DNA of 64,000 nt from Neolentinus lepideus HHB14362 ss-1 (Eukaryota > Basidiomycota > Agaricomycetes > Gloeophyllales > Gloeophyllaceae). Position 1 is the stretch's first letter. Each line of letters opens with the position of its first letter. The position numbers and the translations under genes are program-made. The notes below the pieces were generated by a model, which did no database searches, was not told where the DNA came from, and worked only from the letters and a program-made list of their open reading frames with translations. The stretch covers positions 116,840 through 180,839 of the forward strand of contig KV425568.1 of NCBI GenBank assembly GCA_001632425.1, read 5' to 3'. Shown here in pieces: positions 1 to 10,499 of this stretch.

Positions 1-542
1 GTGCAAGTCCGGAACCTCCAGCCACCTGCATCCAGAAGTAGAACTGGACTCTCCAATCGTTCCCAAACATACCGCTTCGAGAATGTGGCTCGGCGAGTAA
101 CGCTGTGGCTCGCGGGTAACGTTGTGGCTCGGGAGGTAGCGCTGCAGCAGTTTCGAAAAGACGAAGGGGAGGAGGTCCGAGGCTTGAGGGTCGCCAGGAA
201 AGTGGTATTTGAGCAAGATGAAAGGCGGCCGCAGATGCCTATGCGACAGTCCCTTCACATCTTCACATCCCGATACATGAGGCGATGACGGTTCTTGTCG
301 TAGCCTGTCGATGTCAGTCACCTAAAAAGGTATCCTCGTGTCTATATCGGGTATGTTTGAACCTGCCACAGATCCGCCACTGACATCGGACAACAGGGCC
401 TATCCAGAGAGGGCGATCCTAGGCATGGGGCGATAGACTTGCAACAAAACACAGAGGATGTGGCACAGTGTGGCCAAAGACATCAGTATTATTACCAAGC
501 CAATTCCGAGGGTATAAACAACGCCCACGCGGTAAGGGAGCT
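1..542. other. Intergenic, no gene recognised
   Basis: This is the 3' flank of the GH5 gene. The only open frame on the plus strand (1-288) is rich in Arg and Val and has no recognisable domain. It could hold the edge of a gene lying mostly outside the window, but nothing supports that. Confidence 0.4.
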
Positions 543-3439
543 CTATCGTAGGTAAGTCGCAAAGATATACGCAAAGAAAGCAAAAACCACGACGCCAACC
601 GCCATCACTTGCGCGCCAAAATCGGACATGAAGTCGTTAACTTCGAACGCCGGAGTCAACGGAGGCCTCAGCGTGACCGACACACGGTGCTTCGCTCCAG
701 GATCCGTGTCGCCCGTAACGATGAATAACGTCTGTCGAGACTCGTCGTAGACATATCTGTCGTTAGAGTCCAAGTCCTCCACGACGAGTTTTCGTCCTTG
801 CGCCAGAGCTGAGGGGACGTAAATCTCGGTCTCTCTTGCAGCCAGAATCGGGTGACCTCCAAGAGGTGGGGAGAAGATAGACGGCGTCCCAGTAGAAGGA
901 GCAGATGCATTCGGATTAGACCATTCAAAGGTGAAAGCACCAGTATTCATCTCGTACTCGAACTTCAGAGGGATTCCAGCCGTCTTAGCGGGATAGGGTC
1001 GCACAATAGACGGTAGAATCCTGCCGCCGTTATCCAGGGTAGGCGAAGTTTGCTCGTAAGAAAGCAAGGAAGCTGGCAGAGCCCTAGAGCGACTGAACCA
1101 GGAGAAGTTCTCGCCGTTCCAGTCGTCACCAAGCTGATCGGTGTTCGAGGGATTGTAATTCCAGAGGCTGCAGGACAACAGTGTGAGGAAACGAAACGTC
1201 GTGCGGTTAAGGCAAAGCTCACGTGAACCCGATCATGCATCGCTCCAGGGCAGACATCATTGCGTCCATCATTTTGAGTTGCGATGTCCAATCTTCAGAC
1301 CGGAATGCTTCTCCTTTGCTGTTTTACGATGTAGAATCTCAGACCACGACAAACTCGTGCAGGTCTGTACAATATCACGTACTTCAGATCCATAGGGATA
1401 CCGCATTCACCAATCACGACAGGTTTCTCGCCAAGAGACTTATATCCGGCTTCGACAATGTTCTTGATTTGCACAAAGAAATTATCACGAGCGCCCTTGT
1501 GGCCCCAATAGAATGCCTTCAAGGGAAACATGCCCTGGAATCCACGTACGCTTCAGTAAGACACGACTGAACCATTTACTGCACTTCTACGTACCCTTGA
1601 CAGCCCTTGCACGTTGACTGTAAAGTTGCCAAAGGCCTTCGCGAACAAAGCATTCAGATCATACCTAGGTACATTAAACTTAATTCCACGACAAGCTCGG
1701 AAGTGGCGCACCAGTGTGGGGCATAAACCAAGCTAGTAGGCTGACGTTCCGACGTCCACGAGGAGGGACAAAACTGTCAAACGGGTTTGTAAATAGGTAG
1801 GAGAAATGGAAATGCTACCGCAATACCTCATTCGGTATAGGTTCAACAAATACGAGTTTCTCGTTCCCAGTGAATTTACGAACCCGGTCGGACCATTTCT
1901 GGACGAACGGATAATAGAAATCCGTGTACCAGTCGATCTGCGAGTTCCCAAACTTCAGTGAGGCCGCAGTTCACCCCCTTATTCCACACGTGCCTTCTGA
2001 TTCGTCATAGGATGCTTCGTGAAATAATTCTCTCGCAACACCACTCCCTCCTTCTTGCTCCTATCCCAGCCCCACACGCCGTGCATCTCCCACAGACACT
2101 TGCTTTCGGTGGGGCCATCCTCTCGCCACGCCTTCTTACCATCAGGATTAAGCACGCCCTCGCTCGTCAGGCGGGTGGGCATGGGGAATGAACGTGTCCA
2201 ATGTCCCACAGAGGTTGGGTGACCGGCACCCAGCAAAAAGGACTGGAAGGCGGTCGCTGCGCAGTATATCGGTAATCGAATACGGCAACGAGTGATACAT
2301 ACGTACGGACGTAGGAGAGGTGAAGATCGCTGTTGTAATCGAATTCGTGCAGAGATGGAAGCTGCACATATCCTCTATGTGGTTCGTTCATGATCTAGGC
2401 AGGACGACCGTCTCAGCCGAGGTCCGAAACGGAAGGTATAGAACAAACCTCGAAGCCCAGCACACCTGGGAGGTCTCCGACTGTCCTAGCCACGACTTCC
2501 CACATATTCAGGAACGCATTTTGCAAGAACTGCTGGACGGTGACTTCGGAACCATCATTACTTTTGATTTTAAGCTTTGGCGCAAAGGTATCGCCTGCCC
2601 AGAAACACGTCCTAATCATCGTCAACACCCTAGGCGATTTGTCCACCATGGCTTCACTTACGCCATAGTTGATGCAGCCAGTTTTTGGTACCCGCAGGGC
2701 CATATGCCACGCTCTACTTCAACATGGCCACCCCCCTTGACACCGACAAGCCATGCTGCTCCGGTCTCCTCCAGGGACATCAGGTCAAATCCAACTACTT
2801 CTAGAGTCCACGAGGGAGCACCTGAGCCACCGGAATACCGCGACCACACATCCTGATGCATAGCGATGAATGCAGTCATGCCGTAGTTAGGCAGTAAGGA
2901 TAAGACTTTGCGCAAATATTCTAGGTAGTCCGTGTCATAAATTCCGCTGTGGTGGTGTTACGGACGTGCAATGTGTGCTAGTGTAAGGGAACTCACGGTC
3001 CGGTATGCTCAACGGCCTCCCATGTTACAATGAAGCGAACTGGAGGGACAGTCAATTGCTGCTGTGCCGGTGATCGGAGTGCACGCACTGAACGTAAGTC
3101 CCCATCTACGGAGTCTAGACAGATGTTCATGCGCTTCTTCCAGAGGAAACGGTCGGCCGACGAAAGTTACTGATGATGAATGCACAGGAAAAAGATCGTG
3201 GTCATCGTTGACTGGGCTTCAACCGAGTCAGGATCGCGTGCCCAAGATTCCGATCCTATAACGAACGTTTTACTGCAACCCGACAAGTTCACGCCTCTGA
3301 GGTTGCATACTCTTCCGTATGCATCTATGAAATGACGGCCATGAGCAGTCAAGAGCCCTCCTGTACCTGCTGCAGACCAGTCGTGCGCGTGACTCGGGGA
3401 TGACCCAGGACGGTAAGTCGCTTCTGCGGATGAATGCAC
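543..3439 (-). CDS. GH5_12-type glycosylceramidase (EGCrP-like), multi-exon
   Basis: Predicted retaining beta-glucosidase acting on glucosylceramide or sterol glucosides, the role known for fungal EGCrP enzymes. The N-terminus carries GGLLTAHGRHFIDAYGR and NLRGVNLSGCSK (about 3260-3360). Next comes a block with AMHQDVWSRYSGGSGAP (about 2820-2880). The proposed acid/base glutamate lies in MNEPHRGY (about 2370-2391) and the nucleophile in VIGECGIPMDL (about 1385-1420). The segments LWEMHGVWGWDRSK (about 2050) and YTDFYYPFV (about 1910) are also family-typical. The last exon (543-1178) is a beta-sandwich tail ending in a hydrophobic helix (VMAVGVVVFAFFAYIF), suggesting a C-terminal membrane anchor. 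The coding frame is split by several short introns but no disabling change was seen. The start at 3439 is the first Met before the family N-terminus and is the least certain boundary. Confidence 0.85.
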
Positions 3440-4857
3440 CTTGGGCTGAAAACAGACTTCTCGATATTACATCCTCGAGTTTGGGAGAGCAAGTACCTTA
3501 TCTTCCCTCGCGTTTTTTAGTGATCCGCTCAAAGACTCGGCGGCGTCTGGACCGATTAGAATAAACGATGCTTCGGAAGTAGAACGAGACAGCATTGGAG
3601 GGCGAACGGAAGATTAGACACAACTTAGAGCGCGCTCTATCAGAGAAGCACAATGAGAAGACTGCCCGTGGCGTAGTATTGAAATGAATAATATTTATGC
3701 TAAGGATAGGTACTTATTATTCCAAAATCGTGTCTCGTTTCTCCAATTCTTTGTCGAGGTCACTTCTCCATAAACTTTGAGGGCTCAAAATGTTTGCCGA
3801 GCTACATAGTCCCTCATGCGCGCGGGATTGCGTAGGTGGATTGGATCAGACTACCTCTTCAGCAGTTTCCTATCGTGTTTGTCGGTCTTAAGGTCGATAT
3901 TTGGTGTATTGGTAACAACTCTGGCCTTGGCTTTCACTACGACGTGCTTGTCTCTCTCTAAGCCCTTCATCACCCCAAACATCAACCAATCTCGCTACGG
4001 AAGACAGGCTGGTGCGTATGACTTCACCAATAAATCAAAGACGCATTTCTCGCTGACACGCAGTCTCTCTACATTTCTTTCCCTTTACAGTGCTTGTATT
4101 GAGTCCTTTTTTAGACAAGTTAGGAGCTTTGGAGACAATATGGTGCGATGCGAGTGCACAGTCGCTTCTACCGTTCTGCTTCGCGTCTGCATCATCAACT
4201 ACCAAATGACGTACGACGCTTGAAAAATTGAAATGAAATGCAGCAGCCGCACTTGTCGTACTAAAATGCGGCCTATAGCCAGTGGCTTCCAATGTACATG
4301 TTCTCGAGCACCCTACATGCCTATTCATATCCATAACCATGGTAAGTCAATTTCGTCGCTCGTACCGGCTGACCCAGATCCACCGTGCGGATGCTTGACG
4401 CACGTGTAACAGCGGTACTTTAAAAACACACTGGCCGGTTTACGTCCTACGCCATTCTGCGCGTTAAACCCACACCTGCGGCACATTTCTGCGCTTTGAT
4501 GCTGCCTTCTCATTCGTCCATGGCTCGTATAACCGCGGACTCTACGCTCCCTGGCGTTTCAGGGTCGGATATAGCCTTACCCTCATGAAGACTACATTGC
4601 CGAAAACGAAGGTGTGTCTTGTCAATGCGTGTCACTATATTCCTTGGTGGATTTGCAGGCGAGTTATAGAGCACGTATATACGCGCGGTGTTGTGCATTG
4701 TGCAGATAATGGAAGAGACCGATACGCCGCCGAATCCACGTGCCCGGACCGGCTACCCGGCATTATTCCGATATCCTGATAGCTACTTTATATATGGCTC
4801 GCTCAGAAGCACTTTCCGCCTTACAGCGGTGCAAGACACTGGTCAAGGCAGGTTGAG
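3440..4857. other. Intergenic, no gene recognised
   Basis: About 1.4 kb between the divergently transcribed GH5 and transporter genes; it should hold both promoters. An open frame at 3816-4223 (+) and a small Cys-rich one at 4325-4513 (-, two CxxC pairs) are present, but neither resembles a family I know and neither shows clear splice structure. Confidence 0.4.
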
Positions 4858-6895
4858 ATGGCGTCGGCAGCGTTTTTGATTTACAGCGGGTGTATGCCGT
4901 TGATCAAAATGTGCAGTACGATTTTGTTCTATTCCGACGGTCTGACTGATGGCTTCGTCCAGGTTCTTCACCATTTTCTTTGGGTACATCCTTGCTCGTA
5001 AAGACTTGTTCCCCCCAGCGGCTTCAAGAGGGGCGTCTCAGGTAACAATGAACATCTCGCTACCAGCGCTCATATTCGCGAACATTGTTCCTGCGTTCAC
5101 TCCGGCAAATGTAGCAGCCATTGGACCACTCCTTCTGCTTGCTTACACATACCAGATAATTGGGTTCCTCTTTGGCTACATCATTCGTGAATTATTCTAT
5201 GTTCCTCGCAATTTCTGGCAAGGAATTGTGATAATGTGTGGAATGAGCAATTGGGGAAACCTGCGTGAGTCCGTTTTGGAACTCTATTCGCCGAGAATCT
5301 GATAATAGCTTTTGGAACTCCTCGCAGCCAACTCTATTGTAACGAGCGTTACGGCCAAGCCGCCCTTCAACCCAGATACAGATACAGAGTGTGCGTCTAC
5401 GAGTCACGTGAGCTGTATAACCGGAACTAACGTGCGTCCGAGACTACAGTAGGAGTGTCTTTTGTGTCAATATTCATCGTAACATATCATATCACCTTCT
5501 GGGTATTCGGGTGAGTGATTTTATACTCGCTTCAGAATGTAACTAGAGTCGTCTCTTCGAGGTAGTGGCGCTAGATCCCTCAGCTGGGATTATTTACCTG
5601 GAGTCCCTCAAAAAGAAGAGGCTGAACGTCGCGTCCCTTGGAAGGAGAAGCCCATCGGCGGATGGATAGCACGCACTTTCCTCGGTCATCGCCGACCGTC
5701 TCCGGCCTCTGTCCAAGAGAAAGAAAAAGAATCTACCCCCCCACCCGACATCGCCGAGCTCGAAAACGACACACCTCTCGAAATGCAAGAGACACCCGTG
5801 TTCGAAAGACACCCCAACGCAGATCCCGACATCCAGCTCGTCAGGCAGACATCGCGCCTCTCAACGACATCCTTCCGTTCACGGCGACCCTCTGCCGGAC
5901 AACCGCCTCCACCCTCTTTCCGCTCCCAGCCACAACCGCAACCCGCCTGCGCGCCCGCCCTCCCCCCACCATCCATAGCCTCCTCGCACACCGCCGCACC
6001 GACCACTCGCACCCTCCTCCTACCCCTCCTAATCAGGATCCTCAAGCCCGTCTCCGTCATCATCACACCCGTCACAGCAACACTCGCAGTCTCGCTCCCC
6101 ATCGCACTGATCAACTCCCTGAAAGCCCTCTTCGTCCCCGTCCCGGGCGGGCCCTCCTGGACAGCCCCCGACGGGCGCCCGCCCCTCGCTTTCGTCATCG
6201 ACACCGGTGCGCAACCACACACACACTTCCAACCAACCAACCAACTTGACACTAACCCCCACTAACCCCTCCCCACCCGCCAGCCACCTTCCTCGGCACC
6301 ATGGCCATCCCCCTCGCCCTCATCCTCCTCGGCGCCTCCTTCGCCCGCCTCCGCATCCCGCGCCCGCTCTCGCGCCTCCCCCTCCCCGCCATGCTCGCCG
6401 TCTCCGCCGCCAAAATGTTCCTCCTCCCCGTCATCGGCGTGCTCGTCGTGCAGGCGATGGTGCGCGGCGGCCTTATCGCCCGCGACGCGCGCGCGGAGAA
6501 GTTCGTCGGGATGCTGTTGAGCGGGACGCCGGCCGCGGTCAAGTGAGTGGGTGGGCTCGGGGTGTTTGAATGTGATTTATTTTGTGTGTTTTCGCAGCCA
6601 GCTTATCGTTGCGTCGCTATACGCCCCTGACGGAGACGTCGACACGCTCTCTGTACGTCCTCTTCTCTCCTGTCCCTCCAAACACTTAACATCCAACTCG
6701 ACCGCGCAGGCCTTCCTCCTCGTCCAATGTACGCTCATCTGATTCTAATTCACCTAGTCACACCAACTAACGACCTACAGACGTCCTGATGTTCCTCTCC
6801 TCCGCGTAAGCCACCCCATCTCCCATCCCACCACTTCCTCAGTGCCCTAACATTCACCCAGAGCTCTGACCGCCGTCGCACTCCTCCTCTCTTGA
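4858..6895 (+). CDS. Auxin efflux carrier (AEC/PIN-like) family membrane transporter
   Basis: Polytopic membrane transporter of the auxin-efflux-carrier superfamily; fungal members have poorly known substrates. The start at 4858 gives MASAAFLIYSGCMPLIKM, spliced 4910/4963 into FFTIFFGYILARKDLFPP, the usual N-terminus of the group. The next exon carries NISLPALIFANIVPAFTP, several membrane segments, and GMSNWGNL. Later come SFVSIFIVTYHITFWVFG, a long cytoplasmic loop rich in Pro, Ser and Gln (about 5590-6020), and a second membrane half (SVIITPVTATLAVSLPIA, MAIPLALILLGASFARLR). Four short introns break the last 330 nt, which end in SSALTAVALLLS and a TGA at 6893-6895. The 3' half is markedly GC-rich. 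No disabling lesion was seen. Confidence 0.85.
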
Positions 6896-7645
6896 TCACC
6901 CCCACCCTCACTCTTACTCTCACGAACACGAACACGTACAGGACCCAGCCAACCCCACCATGTATCATACACCCCATGTATCACTAAGAGTACCCGACGT
7001 ATAGAATCAACGCCGGGACTATACCTACGACGGAGCACACCCACCCCCCACCCGCCCCAAGGATGACTACAACACCCAATCACCATCAAAACCCATTCGA
7101 CTCCCACTAGCCAATACCACCAAATCACCCGACGCGTCCTCCCAACCTCACCACTGCATTCGACAAACTCCCGCGCGCGAATACCTTGAGACGACCCAAG
7201 TGGCTGGATGGTGACCGGTGATTGGAGGACGCTCACATGACCAATTGTATATTATATCTCCGAACACGCAATGCCAACATTGACGGCAACACTTTAACCA
7301 CATCCACACTCGATTGAAGAAAAAGACGAAAGGACGAAACAGCGACAGGAGACAATGCACATGTCGAACTCGAGGCAAAAGAAAAAATGACTGCAAAACC
7401 ATGAATCTCAGAGACCTCGTAGAATACCTGGATAAATACCAAATAATAGACACCATGACGCTTCCCAAACATTCATTATCACGCTTCCCGAACGTCTCCG
7501 CGTTTGCCGTTACACTTCCCAAACATTCGCTGTTACACTTCCCAAACATTCACTATTACACTCCCCGAACACTTCCCGAACACCACCCAAACATTTGCTG
7601 CACGTTCACCATCACACTTCCCAACCCTCTCCCAACCACCCCCTC
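6896..7645. other. Convergent intergenic with degenerate short repeats
   Basis: Gap between the convergent transporter and chitinase genes. The plus strand is C/A-rich. From about 7455 to 7630 it holds many variants of cttcccaaacattc and cttcccgaac. Apparent open frames here (for example 7314-8015) are by-products of the skewed composition. Confidence 0.6.
7455..7630. repeat. Degenerate minisatellite, unit like cttcccaaacatt
   Basis: Repeated short blocks are visible by eye: cttcccaaacattc, cttcccgaacg, cttcccaaacattcgctgtt, ctccccgaac, cttcccgaacacc, acccaaacatt and cttcccaaccc. Spacing is irregular, about 10-25 nt. The tract lies immediately downstream of the GH18 stop codon. Confidence 0.6.
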
Positions 7646-10013
7646 TCACTTCCCCAAACTCTTCCGAATCACATCCTGCAACGCATACCCATCGTCCTAC
7701 ACACCACCGTCAGCCAAATCCACCACAGACCACAGACCAGACGGAGACGCAAAACACGCCACGCAATCCACCACCCAAACAACCCCCAAACCCAAAACAA
7801 AAAACCCAACAAACAACAAACAACCCAAACCACGACCCCCACACACAAACCCACACCCCAATACCCAATCCACCACAACACACCCACACTCCCGCAAGCC
7901 CCCAGCCCACCCCCACACCCCCACAAAGCCCCCCAAACCACCCCCACACCCCCCCAAAAAAAAACCAAAAACCCCAACCCCAATCCACCACCCACCTGAT
8001 CAACCGACCACGTAAAACACCCCCCCATCCCCGCCCTTCTCGCATACGCAGCCTTGTCCGCCACCGAGTACGTATCATCATACGTCACAACCGTCGTCCG
8101 CGCCTGGTCGTACAAAAACTGCCCGCCCCCTCGTCAGCTCACATGTAAAGAATGAGAATGAAAAGGAAACGGAGACGGACCGGGGTGTCGCTGGCGTCGT
8201 CCCAGCCTAAAACCCAATCAACCAATCAGCGTGACCACAAAACAAGAAAGCACGAAAGAAGGAAAAAAGAAACCCACCCTCCGTATACCCATTCGCCCCC
8301 CCATACGTCCCATCCCCCCTCTTCGCCAACGCCCCCGCCGCCACAATCTCCCTAAACGCCACCTGCTGCCCATAATACGCGCTCAGATCACCCGCAACCA
8401 CAGCCACAGCCACAGCCCCCCGGTTCAGGCCCCTGTACCGCGCGTGCTCGTAGGCGATAAAGTTTACTTCCTTCTCTTCCTCGTCACCCACTTCCTTCCC
8501 ATCACCCACTTCCTTCCCAGCCACATCACCCACCTCCTTGACATCCCCAGTCTCCCCCTCCCCATCCCCCACCCCCCCCACCATCATCCTCCTCCACCCC
8601 CCCACCAAATGCGTCGCCCGACTCTTCGACACATACCCATACAGCGGCACCCCCAGCACCAACTTCCCCACCGGGAACCCCGCGCCCGTCCACGCCCCAA
8701 CCGCCCGCTCCGCCGTCCCCAGCGGCGCATTCGCCCCCGGCGTCGCCGAGGCGCCCGAGACGTCGTAGTTCCTACCGTCAATATCGCATTTCATTCTCAA
8801 CAACAAATGACCACGTGCAGGACCCACATAATATTCACAAAACTCATAACCCGCGCATACGCGCTCACGTCCCGCAGCGGCGCGCCGTCCGCGCCGAGCC
8901 ACGGCTGCAGCGTCACCGCCGCGGAGATGATCTTGCCCGCCCCGAGCGCGGCACGCAGCTGCTGGAAGAAGCTGAGCAGGTGCGCGGCGTCCGCGGGGGA
9001 GTGGGGGTTGCCCGCGCCGGGGGAGTTGGGGTATTCCTGTGTGCACTGTGTATATGCGCGGTCAATTGAATGTGGGGGGACGTACCCAGTCGATGTCGAT
9101 GCCTATAGAACCGTTAGATGCTACTCGTTGAGATATGGGCGAGGGGGGGACGCACCAGCCAACCCGTAAGCCTCCACCGCGCCCACCGCGGCGTCGACGA
9201 GCTTCGTCCTGTTCGCGGCGGAGCCCATCGCGCTCGAGAACCAGTAGCTCCCGCCCCACCCGCCGATGGACAGCACGACCTTCGTCCCGCGGCCGCTCTT
9301 GCGCGCGGCGGCGACGAGGCGCTTGAGCAGTGCCGTCGCGCCGTCGTCCCACGAGAGCGTGGACGAGGCGTTTGGGGTCGCAAAGGCTGGGCGGGGTGAG
9401 CGCATATAGCCTGGGAGACGGTAAAGGGACGCACCGAACAAGAGGATGTCGAACTTGGAGTAGTCGAGGCTCTCGGGGGGGTTGCTGTACCCCGCCCAGT
9501 CGGGGTAGTACCCAGCCGCGATGGGCGCCGCCGCCTTGGCTTGGACCTCTCCTATCATGGTGAGTGCGGCGTTGCGGGACAAGGTAGATGGGAGCGCGTC
9601 CTCGGGGTCAAAGGGTCTTATATCCCCGGCGGCGGAGACTGACAGGAAGGCGAGCAGCGCGGGTGCGGATCGCCACGGGGAGTCGTGGGCGAGCAGATCG
9701 GCGAGGTACGCGGACAGCCCCGATTTGCGCTCGGCGATGAGCGCATCGTCGGCCCACGCGGACGGGAGGAATGTCGTCACCAGCAGGCGCTTCGGCGGGA
9801 GCGTGAACGTGTCCCCCAGCTGCTTCTGCAACGCCGCAAACTAGCAAGTGTTGGAAGCGGGCGGGACGGTGCGGCGCAAGTACACACCTCGGAGTAGCGC
9901 TTGGAGACTGCGTATGTTCTGTCCCCGTCTGTTACGTCGAGGATGTAGAGGACGTGCGGGCGGGGGGCAGAGGCGGTCGTGTGGCGGGTGATGTTCACGC
10001 TGAGGGGGGACAT
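7646..10013 (-). CDS. PX domain fused to GH18 chitinase
   Basis: Starts MSPLSVNITRHTTASAP, then a phox-homology (PX) domain over about residues 5-110 with KRYSE/FAALQK, LPPKRLLVTTF and ERKSGLSAYL; such domains bind phosphoinositides. The same uninterrupted exon continues through DALPSTLSR into a GH18 barrel beginning IAAGYYPDWAGY, so this is one gene. GH18 landmarks: FDILLF/AFATPNASS, KVVLSIGGWGGSYWF, GIDIDWEYPNSPGAGN with the catalytic Glu present, VNIMNYDVSG, LVLGVPLYGY and MGGCFTWSVDQ/DDGYALQDVIRKSLGK. GIDIDW is encoded mainly by a 17-nt exon (9086-9102). The first Asp of the DxxDxDxE motif is Ala here. A low-complexity insert rich in Lys-Glu-Val-Gly-Asp lies at about 8440-8570. No signal peptide is seen, so the enzyme is probably cytosolic or endosome-associated. 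Confidence 0.85.
7697..7995 (-). other. 299-nt G-rich last intron of the PX-GH18 gene
   Basis: The exon ending WSVDQ joins a donor reading GTGGGT at 7995, and the acceptor GTGTGTAG at 7697 leads into DDGYALQDVIRKSLGK. The intron is about five times longer than the other introns in the gene. On the coding strand it is almost free of C and is full of runs of 3-7 G separated by T. Confidence 0.8.
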
Positions 10014-10499
10014 GGCGCGGGGGCAGCGTATGCATATCTCAGCCTTTATCGAGATACATGCCTGCAGAAAGGCCCTGGAGACCCGCAAATAGCATGACCA
10101 AGGAATCTTCGGAAGGACTGTGGTGAGCACACGACCGATACGCCACGTGGGAAGGGAAGATGCAAGACAGTCAACGCCACTCAGGCCGTATACTTGGATT
10201 AATGCTCGAACTACTCGTCACTACAGACGGGGTCCTCGAGAGCACGAGGCTTCTGGTACCATGTCACAATTCACGATCATATATCAATCTCCAATTAACA
10301 CCATCTCCAAAACGGGAATTCGAAGGCTCCTCAGTCTCGATATATGCAAGCTCGTCACCGAGGACACTCTGTCAGACGGGTGGCCCGTTGGTCATTAGAG
10401 CAGTCAATAAAAACAGCAAGCCGAGGCGATATTATCATCATCGCGATCCATTCAGGCCCGTGCGAACCCAATATTTTCCTCGAAAAGCTGGTCGTGGTG
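10014..10499. other. Upstream region of the PX-GH18 gene
   Basis: No gene recognised. It should contain the promoter of the minus-strand PX-GH18 gene; no certain promoter element could be assigned. Confidence 0.4.

Noticed and set aside
4325..4513. Possible small zinc-binding protein with two CxxC pairs (minus strand)
   Set aside because: Spacing does not fit a zinc family I know, and there is no other coding evidence.
5686..6252. 188-codon minus-strand open frame, Gly/Arg/Val-rich
   Set aside because: Mirror of the Pro/Ser-rich loop of the membrane transporter on the plus strand.
7314..8148. Long plus-strand open frames rich in Pro, Thr, His and Lys over the C/A-rich tract
   Set aside because: They arise from a strand-skewed repeat and intron; the minus strand has a well-supported GH18 gene end across the same bases.
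8231..9169. 312-codon plus-strand open frame
   Set aside because: Antisense to the GH18 exons, with low-complexity Arg/Pro composition and no domain.
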